Assembly: GCF_024343775.1 (NCBI RefSeq)
Contig: NZ_RJUF01000194.1
Coordinates: forward strand, 62,001-126,000
Reading direction: 5' to 3'
Source of the DNA: Lacihabitans soyangensis
GTDB taxonomy: Bacteria; Bacteroidota; Bacteroidia; Cytophagales; Spirosomataceae
DNA: 64,000 nt
A program made the translations under genes and the position numbers. The notes beneath the pieces were generated by a model that saw only the letters and a list, made by a program, of their open reading frames with translations, did no database searches and was not told the origin of the DNA. Positions 16,915 through 25,068 of this stretch are shown one piece after another; the stretch's first letter is position 1; each line of letters begins with the position of its first letter.

Positions 16915-18165
16915 TTACAACTTCTCAATCAAAGCCGAAAATTTCGTAAGATCCACTTGTGCTTTTGAGGCCAAGTTTCTTGCCTGTTGGGCATCTGCTT
17001 TGGCTTTTACTAAATCACCCGCCTTTTGGTTTAATTTTGCTGATTCGAAATAGTATTCCGCCAAAAACTTATCTTCTTTAAGCAAACCTTTGGCTTTGTT
17101 TAACCAAGCCGTGGCTTTGGGTGCATAGTTTTTGTTTGGATAAAAATCATTAAACACTCTGGCGATATACACCAACGACTGTCCATTGGTACCGAATTTT
17201 GCTGCCATTTTTTCGCCTATAGCCAGTGCTTGCTCAGGCTTGCCTTCACGTATGAGGGCTTTGGTGTCAAACTCCCAAGTTACGTTTTCTATATACTGGC
17301 CTGCTCCTGTGAGATTCATGTATTTTTTAACCAAATTCAGCTTTGCAGTTCCATAATTTTGGCCCCTTTGGCTATATAATGAAGATTGTATAATGCCACC
17401 CAAGATATTATTTTCATTACCTGCGTGTCCGTCTTTTTTCTCGAACGCTGCTGCGGTAGCGACATTGTTAAACCAATGCACCGCAAAACCATTTTCCATA
17501 TCTGTTACACATTTCTTGGTCAACTTCCAGCTGGTTTCGCTGTTGAGTTGATCTTTTGGATATATTTTAAAAACTTCGTCTGCGGCAGTTATGGCTAAAG
17601 TGGTGTCTTTTGTAAGCCTCGCATAAGCGGCCAACTGCACCAACAGGTCTAGCGATCTATCACCCTTGTCATATCTGGCTTTGTAATTGGCAGCTCTTTT
17701 ATCAAGACTTAGGGCCGTTTCGGCAGCCGTCACGATGGTTTTTACATCTGGCGTAACTTCGGCTTGATGCACTATTTTACCATCGCCATCAAAGTACAAA
17801 AACTGTGGAAAACTTGGTAAATAGATATTTCGGGCATTCAAAAACTTCACTTGCTCTGCATTACCTACATCAAGTTTATAGTTTACAAAGCTGCTATTGT
17901 ATTTGGTAGCCACTTCTGTTTTTTTGAAAAAAGGCTCAATACTTTGGCAAACTGGACAAGTGGGCGAATAACACTCTACAAAAAGCAACTTACCAGAAGC
18001 CTTTGCTTGTGCTAAGGCATCGTCGATGCTTGGATTCCATGTTACCTGACTTTTATCGATATTTTCGGTACTAACTGTTGTTTGGGAAGTGCTATTTTGC
18101 GACTTCGACTGGCAGCTTGCAAAAAGCAAAACACCAGCTAAACTCGTAATTTTAAAGATATTCAT
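16915..18165 (-). CDS. Thioredoxin-domain lipoprotein with TPR-like C-terminus
   Basis: Periplasmic thiol-disulfide protein. The start is placed at MNIFKITSLAGVLLFASC, giving a lipobox with Cys18; an ATG five codons earlier is possible. Residues 40-160 form a thioredoxin fold with active site CPVC (70-73) in VECYSPTCPVCQSIEPFF, and the cis-Pro region LPSFPQFLYFDGDGKIV. The remaining 250 residues are helical and repeat-like (KAKADAQQARNLASKA near the end), consistent with TPRs. Family members reduce or shuffle disulfides in exported proteins. The gene faces away from the ArsC/Spx-family gene across a 200-base divergent region. Confidence 0.85.
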   Translation of the reverse strand: MNIFKITSLAGVLLFASCQSKSQNSTSQTTVSTENIDKSQVTWNPSIDDALAQAKASGKLLFVECYSPTCPVCQSIEPFFKKTEVATKYNSSFVNYKLDVGNAEQVKFLNARNIYLPSFPQFLYFDGDGKIVHQAEVTPDVKTIVTAAETALSLDKRAANYKARYDKGDRSLDLLVQLAAYARLTKDTTLAITAADEVFKIYPKDQLNSETSWKLTKKCVTDMENGFAVHWFNNVATAAAFEKKDGHAGNENNILGGIIQSSLYSQRGQNYGTAKLNLVKKYMNLTGAGQYIENVTWEFDTKALIREGKPEQALAIGEKMAAKFGTNGQSLVYIARVFNDFYPNKNYAPKATAWLNKAKGLLKEDKFLAEYYFESAKLNQKAGDLVKAKADAQQARNLASKAQVDLTKFSALIEKL

Positions 18166-18348
18166 TGGAGAAAAAATCATTTTATGCTATTATTTAAAAA
18201 ATGCCCGTAAAAATTGAAAAATATTAAGTTCTAAACAAATATTTGCTTGTTAATATTCAGTTAAACGCAAATAATGAGCCAAATATGTATTCCAGTTAAG
18301 ATACAAATCAAAACATACTTTCTTTCGTTTCATAGCTCCGAAATGTAT

Positions 18349-18356
18349 TAAATTTG
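18349..18356 (+). promoter_or_regulatory. Candidate -7 box of the ArsC/Spx-family gene
   Basis: TAAATTTG, an exact TAnnTTTG match 21 bases before the start codon. Confidence 0.5.
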
Positions 18357-18377
18357 TAAGAAATTAAAAAACGATAG

Positions 18378-18722
18378 ATGCTAACAGTATACGGTATACC
18401 GAATTGCGACACAGTAAAAAAATCACTGGATTTCCTAAAAGCTAAAGGCGAGACTTTTGCATTTCATAATTATAAAACAGAGGGTATTTCGAAAGATAAA
18501 CTAGAAGAGTGGATGCAGCAAATCCCGCTGGACAAACTCGTAAACAAAAAAAGCACGACCTACAAAGGCTTTGACCAAGCACAAAAAGACGCATTAGAAA
18601 CTCCCCTATCGGCTGTAGAGGTGATTATGCAAAACACCTCGGTCATCAAACGCCCCATCGTAGAAGACCAAAAAGTAGTGGCCGTGGGATTCGACAAAGA
18701 CCTTTACGAGAAGCTATTTTAG
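18378..18722 (+). CDS. ArsC/Spx/MgsR-family thioredoxin-like protein
   Basis: A 114-residue ArsC-like fold. The opening MLTVYGIPNCDTVKKSLDFL holds the single conserved Cys10, and the family Arg-Pro pair occurs in IKRPIVEDQKVVAVGFDKD. With only one Cys in the N-terminal loop it matches the YffB/Spx-related branch more than a canonical arsenate reductase. YffB-type proteins are thought to be glutathione-dependent thiol proteins of unsettled role. No arsenic-resistance genes are nearby. It ends 2 bases from the convergent GMC oxidoreductase gene. Confidence 0.85.
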   Translation: MLTVYGIPNCDTVKKSLDFLKAKGETFAFHNYKTEGISKDKLEEWMQQIPLDKLVNKKSTTYKGFDQAQKDALETPLSAVEVIMQNTSVIKRPIVEDQKVVAVGFDKDLYEKLF

Positions 18723-18724
18723 AC

Positions 18725-20449
18725 TCACAAATTCCGCTTTTTGAGTTCTTTTACCGCGAAATCACATGCACGAGCAGTAAGAGCCATGTAAGTGAGCGAT
18801 GGATTTACGCAGTTAGAAGAGGTCATGGCAGCACCGTCGGTCACAAAAACATTCTTGCATCCCCATACCTGATTGTGGGCATTGAGTACCGAAGTTTTGG
18901 GGTCTCTGCCCATGCGAGCCGTACCCATTTCGTGCTTTGATAGACCGAGATGGAAATCATCTTTTTTGAATGAACGAATATTTTTATAGCCCGCCGCTTC
19001 CATAAGTTCGGCCGCATCGTTTTGCATATCTATCCGCATTTTTTGTTCGTTTTCCTTTATTTCAGCATCAAATACTATTTTGGGTATGCCAAACTGATCC
19101 TTTTCGGTAGGATGCAGATACATCATGTTATCTTCATAAGGCAGACATTCGCCAAAAGACGTAAGATTTATACCCCAGGGACCTATTTGGGCAGCTTTTT
19201 CTTTCAGATCCGCACCGAATAGCTTTGGCGGCGTTTGTTTTGACCACCCACTTCTGCTAGCACCACCCTGAAAATCAAATCCTCGCAGATAGTCTCGTTT
19301 GTCGTTCCCTATATTTCTGAATCGTGGCATAAAGATACCGTTGGCACGTCGACCCGTGTAATATTTATCTTCAAATCCTTCTACCGTGGCTGATGCACCT
19401 ACTCTTGAGTGGTGATCCATCAGGTTTTTACCGAGCTGGCCGCTGTCATTGCCCAGTCCGTTAGGGAATCTATTTGAGGTAGAGTTGAGCATAATGGCCG
19501 TACTTGCCATGGCAGATGCATTGATGAAAATAACCTTTGCAAAATACTCGGTCACTTCTTTGGTTTCAGCGTCTATTACTTCAACACCATCGGCTTTTTG
19601 TGTTTTTTCATTGAATATAACCTTTGAAACAATGGAAAACGGCCGAAGAGTCAAGTTGCCCGTTTTCATAGCCGCAGGCAAAGTGGCCGCTTGTGTACTG
19701 AAATACCCTCCATAAGGACAACCCGAAGAGCAAGCATTACGGTATTGACAAGATACACGACCCAATGCGGTTTGCTCGGCAGTTGGTTTAGTAATATGAG
19801 CCACTCTACCGATGGTAACTATCCTATCATTGCCATATTTGGCCTTTATTTTTTCTTTGAAGCTAGCCTCTATGCAGTTCATTTGCATGGGCGGCTGAAA
19901 CAGACTATCTGGCATGTGCGGAATGTTATCGTAGCTACCAGTTACACCCACAAATTTCTCAACATAGGCATACCAAGGCTCGATGTCTTTGTACCTGATG
20001 GGCCAATCGATGGCTACACCCTCACGAGCATTGGCCTCAAAGTCAAAGTCGCCCCATCTGAATACCATACGTCCCCACAGCAAAGATTTGCCCCCGACAC
20101 CCGCTCCTCTATACCAGTCAAAGGGCTTTTTACTGATATAAGGGCTAGTATCTTCTGGCAGCCAAAAGTCTTGGTTGGCTTCATTGATGGGGTAATTCCC
20201 CTCGGCGGTTTGTATTGGAAATTTTGCTTTTATCTCTTGGGTTAGTCTGTTGGCATGATCCAATTCCCAAGGGGCTTTCATAGCGTATTTATAGTCCTCT
20301 ATATGTTTGATGTCCTTGCCCCTTTCGAGCATCAGTACTTTTAGACCTTTTTCACAAAGTTCTTTAGCCGCCCAGCCGCCGCTTATGCCTGAGCCCACTA
20401 CTATGGCGTCGTAGGTATTTTTTTCTTTACCTATTAGGTTGAGATTCAT
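18725..20449 (-). CDS. GMC-family FAD oxidoreductase
   Basis: A 574-residue FAD-dependent alcohol or sugar dehydrogenase. The dinucleotide-binding loop VVGSGISGGWAAKEL has G19xG21xxG24. The GMC signature block WYRGAGVGGKSLLWGRMVFRW lies at about 112-132. The C-terminal catalytic region has HEMGTARMGRDPKTSVLNAH and SSNCVNPSLTYMALTARA, giving the active-site His and Asn. A Cys-rich stretch (CQYRNACSSGCPYGG) is typical of the Bacteroidota/gluconate-2-dehydrogenase-like branch. The usual small partner subunit (subunit 3) and cytochrome c are not adjacent, and no Tat signal is seen. The substrate is unknown, likely a sugar or polyol. Confidence 0.9.
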   Translation of the reverse strand: MNLNLIGKEKNTYDAIVVGSGISGGWAAKELCEKGLKVLMLERGKDIKHIEDYKYAMKAPWELDHANRLTQEIKAKFPIQTAEGNYPINEANQDFWLPEDTSPYISKKPFDWYRGAGVGGKSLLWGRMVFRWGDFDFEANAREGVAIDWPIRYKDIEPWYAYVEKFVGVTGSYDNIPHMPDSLFQPPMQMNCIEASFKEKIKAKYGNDRIVTIGRVAHITKPTAEQTALGRVSCQYRNACSSGCPYGGYFSTQAATLPAAMKTGNLTLRPFSIVSKVIFNEKTQKADGVEVIDAETKEVTEYFAKVIFINASAMASTAIMLNSTSNRFPNGLGNDSGQLGKNLMDHHSRVGASATVEGFEDKYYTGRRANGIFMPRFRNIGNDKRDYLRGFDFQGGASRSGWSKQTPPKLFGADLKEKAAQIGPWGINLTSFGECLPYEDNMMYLHPTEKDQFGIPKIVFDAEIKENEQKMRIDMQNDAAELMEAAGYKNIRSFKKDDFHLGLSKHEMGTARMGRDPKTSVLNAHNQVWGCKNVFVTDGAAMTSSNCVNPSLTYMALTARACDFAVKELKKRNL

Positions 20450-20550
20450 ATTGTCAGGTTGAGATATTTATTTCAAATATAATCAAATACCTTCTTCATT
20501 TGTTTTTTGATGGTTGATTTTGTTGGTATGCCGCTCTAGTTGTGTCGCCA

Positions 20551-20572
20551 TCGTCTGTGTCCTCACAGACGA
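20551..20572. repeat. 9-bp perfect hairpin, REP-like
   Basis: TCGTCTGTG (20551-20559), loop TCCT, CACAGACGA (20564-20572). On the minus strand its centre reads GTGAGGACAC. It is GC-richer than the surroundings and resembles the next hairpin in inverted orientation. Confidence 0.6.
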
Positions 20573-20603
20573 GACGAACGTATAACTTATGCGGTTGCAG
20601 TTG

Positions 20604-20625
20604 ATGTTTGTTAGGACACAAACAT
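20604..20625. repeat. 8-bp hairpin related to the preceding one
   Basis: ATGTTTGT (20604-20611), loop TAGGAC, ACAAACAT (20618-20625). It shares the AGGACAC centre with the reverse complement of the hairpin 30 bases upstream. Confidence 0.5.
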
Positions 20626-20693
20626 GGGCAAATGATAAAAAAATTAGCAATATGGGATTTGATAGTGATGGTATTTGTATTTTACTTAAAATA

Positions 20694-20711
20694 TTACCAA
20701 TTTTATGGTAA
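20694..20711. promoter_or_regulatory. Candidate operator of the XRE-S24 repressor
   Basis: Palindrome TTACCA-N6-TGGTAA, flanked by AAATA/TATTT-type extensions, 11 bases before the preferred start codon. Its position fits autorepression by the HTH protein. Confidence 0.5.
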
Positions 20712-20722
20712 AATATTTAGCA

Positions 20723-21490
20723 ATGAAAAAGATAAGTAAAAATATAGCCCATTTGCGTCATCTGAGAGGAATTTCACAGGAAGCATTGGCCAGTGATTTG
20801 AATATTACACGGTCGAGGTTGAGCTCATGGGAGGAGCATCGGGCTGAACCGCCTATAGATTTGATTGTTCAGTTAGCTGATTATTTTACAGTATCAATAG
20901 ATTCACTTCTAAAGATTGACCTTACCAAGGTAAACGACCTCCGTGATTTGCTTAAAATCGGTGGGAACAGAATTTTGTTCCCGGTCATGGTAGACAGCGA
21001 TGGCAAAGATTTGGTAGAACTCGTGCCTATCAGAGCATCTGCAGGTTATCTTCAGGGCTTTAGTGATGAGACATTTATAGAAAGTCTGCCTCGCATTTCC
21101 TTGCCTTTTACTGACGTTGGCAAGTTTCGTGGTTTCCCCATTCAGGGCGACTCAATGCCACCATTGGAATCAGGTGCTTATGTGATAGGCAAATATGTGG
21201 AAGATGTAGCAGATATAAAAGATGGTAAAACCTATGTGGTCTTAACCCAAAACGATGGCTTAGTCTATAAGCGGTTGTATAACAAAATCGAACAAGACGG
21301 CACCATACATTTGCATTCCGACAACAAAGCATATTATCCTTACCAAATTAAACCGGAAGAGGTATTTGAGCTTTGGAGTTTTGTGTGCAGTCTCAATCCT
21401 ACTGACAGCCCTATTTCTGATTTGGTCTATAATGCTATCCAGAATATACAAGCAGACGTGGTGCAGTTAAGACAAAGTCGCCTCGATTAA
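20723..21490 (+). CDS. XRE-family repressor with S24 (LexA-like) peptidase domain
   Basis: A 255-residue regulator when started at MKKISKNIAHLRHLRGIS; an ATG at 20705 would put the candidate operator inside the gene and is less likely. Residues 5-62 form a Cro/CI-type HTH (GISQEALASDLNITRSRLSSWEEHR). Residues 105-235 are an S24 domain with a possible Ala-Gly self-cleavage site (ASAGYLQGF, 107-108), Ser144 in QGDSMPPL and Lys183 in VYKRLYN. LexA/CI-type proteins of this architecture are inactivated by autocleavage after a damage signal. No phage genes are near, so this is a stand-alone chromosomal regulator. A divergent GMC gene and a convergent glycosyltransferase gene flank it. Confidence 0.9.
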   Translation: MKKISKNIAHLRHLRGISQEALASDLNITRSRLSSWEEHRAEPPIDLIVQLADYFTVSIDSLLKIDLTKVNDLRDLLKIGGNRILFPVMVDSDGKDLVELVPIRASAGYLQGFSDETFIESLPRISLPFTDVGKFRGFPIQGDSMPPLESGAYVIGKYVEDVADIKDGKTYVVLTQNDGLVYKRLYNKIEQDGTIHLHSDNKAYYPYQIKPEEVFELWSFVCSLNPTDSPISDLVYNAIQNIQADVVQLRQSRLD

Positions 21491-22731
21491 GCCTTCGATT
21501 TCAGGCTTTTTTTGATTAAAACCATATAATCGTAGAGGTAAAGTACTATAATGGTTAAAAAAATCAGGGATACAAACCAAGGCTGAAACCAGATGGTCTC
21601 GAATTCAGCGATATTACCCTTTAGAATTTTAGATGCTCCTTCCATATTGAGGAAAATTGCAAAACTCACCAAAAAAAACCTCACAATATCTTTGCGTAGC
21701 ATAGCCAGTGCACCAGAAAAAAGTACAATGGGATGTGAATACCGAGAGTGCATTTGGGTATTGAAGTAAAAGAAAAAAAGAATAATCAATACACAAGCCA
21801 ACAAAACGTTTTCGAAGTTAAAATCGACATTTAAGTATTTTCGAAAGAGGCCCAGACTTTTGAGTGCGAAGGGAAGTAATATCAAGCCTGAAAGTCCAAA
21901 GAAAGCCATCAGTCCATAAGAATTATAACTAAAATTGAATATTCCCAAGTTATCATTTACCAACTGTGGATTTTTGAATATCAACCACCACACATTGTAT
22001 GCACCCATGTTTACGTATGGATATCTACCCACGCTGTCCGTAAATGAATTGATGGCCAATTTGAGGTCTCCAGATAAAATAAAAGGCAAAAGAATGAGGA
22101 TTTGTAAGATTACTGAAGGCAATAATATCTGTAGAATTTTGACAAACGAGTACTTCTTTATGTCTTCAAAAATAACAAGTGCTATGATGGGTAGGAAAAT
22201 AATACCTTGAAACTTAAAATTGATAGACAGAACAAGAAATATTAGGCTTAAGGTAGGCTTTTTGAACAAACCGAACGATATAGAAATAAACGCAAAAGCC
22301 GTATGAACGCCGTCCATTTGCCCAAACAAGAAGTTGTTGTACCAGAACGCAATATTACCCAGAATCAACAACGGTAATAGATCTGCATTTTTTACTTTAT
22401 GTGCCAAAAGAACCTTATACACTGCAAAAACACTTCCGATTTCTACTAAAAAGACAAGGTATTTGAGGTGATGAATTTTTAAGTATATGTTTTCCGGACT
22501 TGGGTTGATTTTGCCAAATAACCATAAGAAGTAGTGCCAAATCGGTGGGTAATCAACCTCCAATTTGTAAACATTCTGAAGACCAAAATGATTGATGTAA
22601 TTGCTCCATGTTATCCAGCAATTGCGGTCATTTTTGCCCCATACATATATATTTGGTGCCAAATAACAGCCAATTATAAAAAGAGCTGTGTATATCAAAA
22701 GTGGCCTAAGGTCTTTGGTAGTAATTTGCAC
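21487..22731 (-). CDS. GT-C-type membrane glycosyltransferase, copy 1
   Basis: A 414-residue polytopic protein with about 10-11 helices. The first periplasmic loop has the acidic motif WGKNDRNCWITWSNYI followed by VDYPPIWHYFLW. Later come FLFGQMDGVHTAFAFIS and INFKFQGIIFLP, which resemble the ALG6/ALG8-like GT-C glycosyltransferases that use polyprenyl-phosphate sugars. A paralogue lies in the next cassette, with long blocks in common. The small lipoprotein gene is immediately upstream (5 bases between). The gene overlaps the stop of the convergent repressor gene by 4 bases. Acceptor and sugar are unknown. Confidence 0.75.
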   Translation of the reverse strand: MQITTKDLRPLLIYTALFIIGCYLAPNIYVWGKNDRNCWITWSNYINHFGLQNVYKLEVDYPPIWHYFLWLFGKINPSPENIYLKIHHLKYLVFLVEIGSVFAVYKVLLAHKVKNADLLPLLILGNIAFWYNNFLFGQMDGVHTAFAFISISFGLFKKPTLSLIFLVLSINFKFQGIIFLPIIALVIFEDIKKYSFVKILQILLPSVILQILILLPFILSGDLKLAINSFTDSVGRYPYVNMGAYNVWWLIFKNPQLVNDNLGIFNFSYNSYGLMAFFGLSGLILLPFALKSLGLFRKYLNVDFNFENVLLACVLIILFFFYFNTQMHSRYSHPIVLFSGALAMLRKDIVRFFLVSFAIFLNMEGASKILKGNIAEFETIWFQPWFVSLIFLTIIVLYLYDYMVLIKKSLKSKA

Positions 22732-22736
22732 GCAAT

Positions 22737-23096
22737 TTAAGGGCTAGGTAATTTGGTGTAATACACAAACTGCTTGGTGGTGTTATCGTAATACTGTAGG
22801 GTCTTGGTCTTATAGTTTGGGTACAAAAGCGATTCATACCCATTCTCTAACTTCAGTGAAAAAGATTCCCATTTGTGGTTGGTCCATTTGCCTTCCCATC
22901 TCCCGTCTTGCTTTTGAACGAAGATAGAGTCTCTTCTTTGAGCGTCGAGATGAATTATCGGAAATCTACTAGTACATTTTTTTGGAACATTAACACAACT
23001 CAAATCCACCCATTTTCCATATAACTCTAGGGTATTATCGTGAGATTGACAGCAACAAAGGATGACTGACATTAAACCTATAATGCGGGGGAACAT
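22737..23096 (-). CDS. Small lipoprotein of duplicated cassette, copy 1
   Basis: A 119-residue protein with a hydrophobic leader ending VILCCC; any of the three Cys could be lipidated. The mature part has GKWVDLSCVNVPKKCTSRFPIIHLD and ENGYESLLYPNY, matching the copy in the second cassette. The paired Cys around CVNVPKKC are kept in both copies and may form a disulfide. No family recognised. It is translated just before the glycosyltransferase, so a joint role at the membrane is inferred. Confidence 0.7.
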   Translation of the reverse strand: MFPRIIGLMSVILCCCQSHDNTLELYGKWVDLSCVNVPKKCTSRFPIIHLDAQRRDSIFVQKQDGRWEGKWTNHKWESFSLKLENGYESLLYPNYKTKTLQYYDNTTKQFVYYTKLPSP

Positions 23097-23129
23097 CTTT
23101 AAAAACAGTTAATGGTTCATTCTATAAAC

Positions 23130-23159
23130 CAAATGTATGGATTGCTTTTAAAGTCCAAA
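23130..23159 (-). promoter_or_regulatory. Bacteroidota-type promoter of cassette 1
   Basis: On the minus strand TTTG (23159-23156), an 18-base spacer, then TACATTTG (23137-23130): a full -33/-7 pair at the consensus spacing. The leader would be about 30 bases. Confidence 0.65.
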
Positions 23160-23276
23160 TTGGAATGAGATTAGAATTTCATTAGAATGGCCAGTTTTTT
23201 ATATAATGGTCAAAGTTTAAGCCGTAAAATGTCCTTTGACGACCACAAAGACAATAACTATTTACCTAATAGGCCT

Positions 23277-24515
23277 TTAAGATATTTTTATATTATTGAA
23301 TATTAATACAAGGTAGTCATAAAAATATAGTGCAATTACCACCAAAAATAGCAATGAAACAAACAACGGCTGAAACCAAACACTTTCAAATTCAGCGATA
23401 TTCCCCTTCAAAATTTTCGAAGCACCTTCCATATTTAGAAATACAGCCATACTTACCAATAAAAACCTCAAGTAGTCTTTCCTCAGAATAGCCAAAGTAC
23501 CAGCAAAAAGCACCACCGGATGAGAATACCTGGCATGCATCTGCGTATTGAAGTAGAAGAATACCAAAATAATCAGCGTAGTGGCCAAAAGTACGTTTTC
23601 AAAACTGAACTCCAGCTGGATTTTTTCATTAAAAATACCCAAACTCTTTAGTCCAAATGGCAGTAGAATTAATCCAGATAAGCCAAAGAATGACAATAAG
23701 CCGATTGTATTGAAGCTGAAATTGAAAATACCACTATTATCATTCATAGTTTCAGGATGAGTAAATATCAGCGACCAGACATTATAAGCACCCATGCTCA
23801 CAAAAGGATATCTACCCATGCTTTCGGAGAATGAATTGAAAGCCAGTTTCATATCTCCAGTTAGTATGAATGGCAGGAAAATAATTATTTGGAGAAACAA
23901 ACTTGGCAGCAATAACAACACTATTTTTTTAAAACCGTATCGCTTTACTTCGTCAAACAAGGTTAGAAATATGATAGGTAAAAAAATGATACCCTGAAAC
24001 TTAAAATTCACACAGAGAATAAAGAAAAGCAAACTAAAGGTAGGCCTTTTGAAGACTGCAAATGCCAGCGAAATAAAAGCAAATGCGGTATATACGCCAT
24101 CAACTTGCCCAAAAAATACATTGTTGTACCAAAAGGCTATATTAAAAAGAATGATTAATGGCAAAATATAAGATAGCGTATACTTTTTGGATTCTAATAT
24201 CCTGTAAACCATGTATATACTAAGCATTTCTACGGCCAATACTAGATACTTCAACTTATAGATATTGAGGTAAATCATATCCGAACTGCCCTGTATTTTG
24301 GCAATCAACCATAAGAAATAGTGTACCAATGGTGGATAGTCTACCCCAAGTTTGTAAATATTTTGAACTCCGTAATGGTGGATATAATTACACCATGAAA
24401 ACCAACAGTTTCGGTCATTTTTTCCCCAAACGTAGACATCAGGAAGAAGCAAACACCCAATAATGAATATGATGGTGTAAAGAGCCAATACCTTTAGATT
24501 CCGGGAGAATTTCAA
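23277..24515 (-). CDS. GT-C-type membrane glycosyltransferase, copy 2
   Basis: A 412-residue paralogue of copy 1, sharing WGKNDRNCW, VDYPPLVHYFLW, FFGQVDGVYTAFAFIS, NFKFQGIIFLPII and QMHARYSHPVVLFAGTLAILRKD almost exactly, so the duplication is complete rather than a fragment. Asp in WGKNDRN and the GQVDG loop are candidate catalytic or metal-binding positions from GT-C family knowledge. The start overlaps the stop of the upstream lipoprotein gene by 4 bases, showing translational coupling in this copy. It is likely active on the periplasmic face with a polyprenyl-linked donor; the product is unknown. Confidence 0.75.
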   Translation of the reverse strand: MKFSRNLKVLALYTIIFIIGCLLLPDVYVWGKNDRNCWFSWCNYIHHYGVQNIYKLGVDYPPLVHYFLWLIAKIQGSSDMIYLNIYKLKYLVLAVEMLSIYMVYRILESKKYTLSYILPLIILFNIAFWYNNVFFGQVDGVYTAFAFISLAFAVFKRPTFSLLFFILCVNFKFQGIIFLPIIFLTLFDEVKRYGFKKIVLLLLPSLFLQIIIFLPFILTGDMKLAFNSFSESMGRYPFVSMGAYNVWSLIFTHPETMNDNSGIFNFSFNTIGLLSFFGLSGLILLPFGLKSLGIFNEKIQLEFSFENVLLATTLIILVFFYFNTQMHARYSHPVVLFAGTLAILRKDYLRFLLVSMAVFLNMEGASKILKGNIAEFESVWFQPLFVSLLFLVVIALYFYDYLVLIFNNIKIS

Positions 24516-24877
24516 TTTTTGAATGAATTTAGTTTTTTATAATAGATGAATTTCTTGTTGATACCATCGTAGTATGCTAGCATATTTTTATCGTAAATGG
24601 GATATAGTAGGGTTTCGTAGTTATTCTCCAGCGTAAGCGTAGTGGCATTGTATTTATTGCTCGACCATACGGTTAAGGTTTTGCCGCTATTATACTGCAC
24701 TTGTATAGAATCTCCAAAAGAACTATCAATTTTTATTATCGGAAATCTACTTGTACAATTCTCGGAGTTGTTCTTACAAGCTACGTCCATCCAAATGCCA
24801 TCACTTACAAATTTACTATTTCGGTTTTGGCAGGCCGTTAGATACAATAAGGCGGCTATAAGAAAGTGAGACTTCAT
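24512..24877 (-). CDS. Small lipoprotein of duplicated cassette, copy 2
   Basis: The start is chosen at MKSHFLIAALLYLTAC, which gives a standard lipobox (Cys16); a longer frame from 24946 only adds a non-signal extension. Conserved with copy 1 in CTSRFPIIKID, LENNYETLLYP, YYDGINKKFIYYKKL and the two Cys before CTSRFP. 121 residues. It overlaps the glycosyltransferase start by 4 bases. Function unknown. Confidence 0.7.
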   Translation of the reverse strand: MKSHFLIAALLYLTACQNRNSKFVSDGIWMDVACKNNSENCTSRFPIIKIDSSFGDSIQVQYNSGKTLTVWSSNKYNATTLTLENNYETLLYPIYDKNMLAYYDGINKKFIYYKKLNSFKN

Positions 24878-24908
24878 TCTTCGTGCAAAGAGGAACTTAA
24901 TTTTGTTG

Positions 24909-24916
24909 CAAATATA
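24909..24916 (-). promoter_or_regulatory. Candidate -7 box of cassette 2
   Basis: TATATTTG on the minus strand, an exact TAnnTTTG match about 32 bases before the lipoprotein start. Confidence 0.5.
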
Positions 24917-25007
24917 CTCAGAAATTAAATATCTTTTTGATTTCAAGGTCGCTTAGTAAAGTGAAGCTATACATTTTTATAAAATGGTATTCCAACACAT
25001 AAAATAA

Positions 25008-25040
25008 AAAAGGGCCGAAACGCTTGTTTTCGACCCTTTT
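25008..25040 (-). terminator. Terminator of the hexuronate operon
   Basis: Stem AAAAGGG/CCCTTTT continued by CGAAA/TTTCG with one mismatch and a 6-7 base loop, 29 bases past the exuT stop; the minus-strand side ends in T-rich sequence. Confidence 0.75.
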
Positions 25041-25068
25041 AATGTTAGTTTTCTTACTTTTATCTACC

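Larger units (their letters stand above)
20450..20722. other. Divergent regulatory spacer with two related hairpins
   Basis: Contains the hairpin pair 20551-20625 and the candidate operator 20694-20711; otherwise AT-rich with no coding sequence. Confidence 0.5.

Noticed and set aside
19691-20245. 184-codon plus-strand frame inside the GMC oxidoreductase gene
   Set aside because: Antisense to conserved GMC motifs, no signal, domain or start context.
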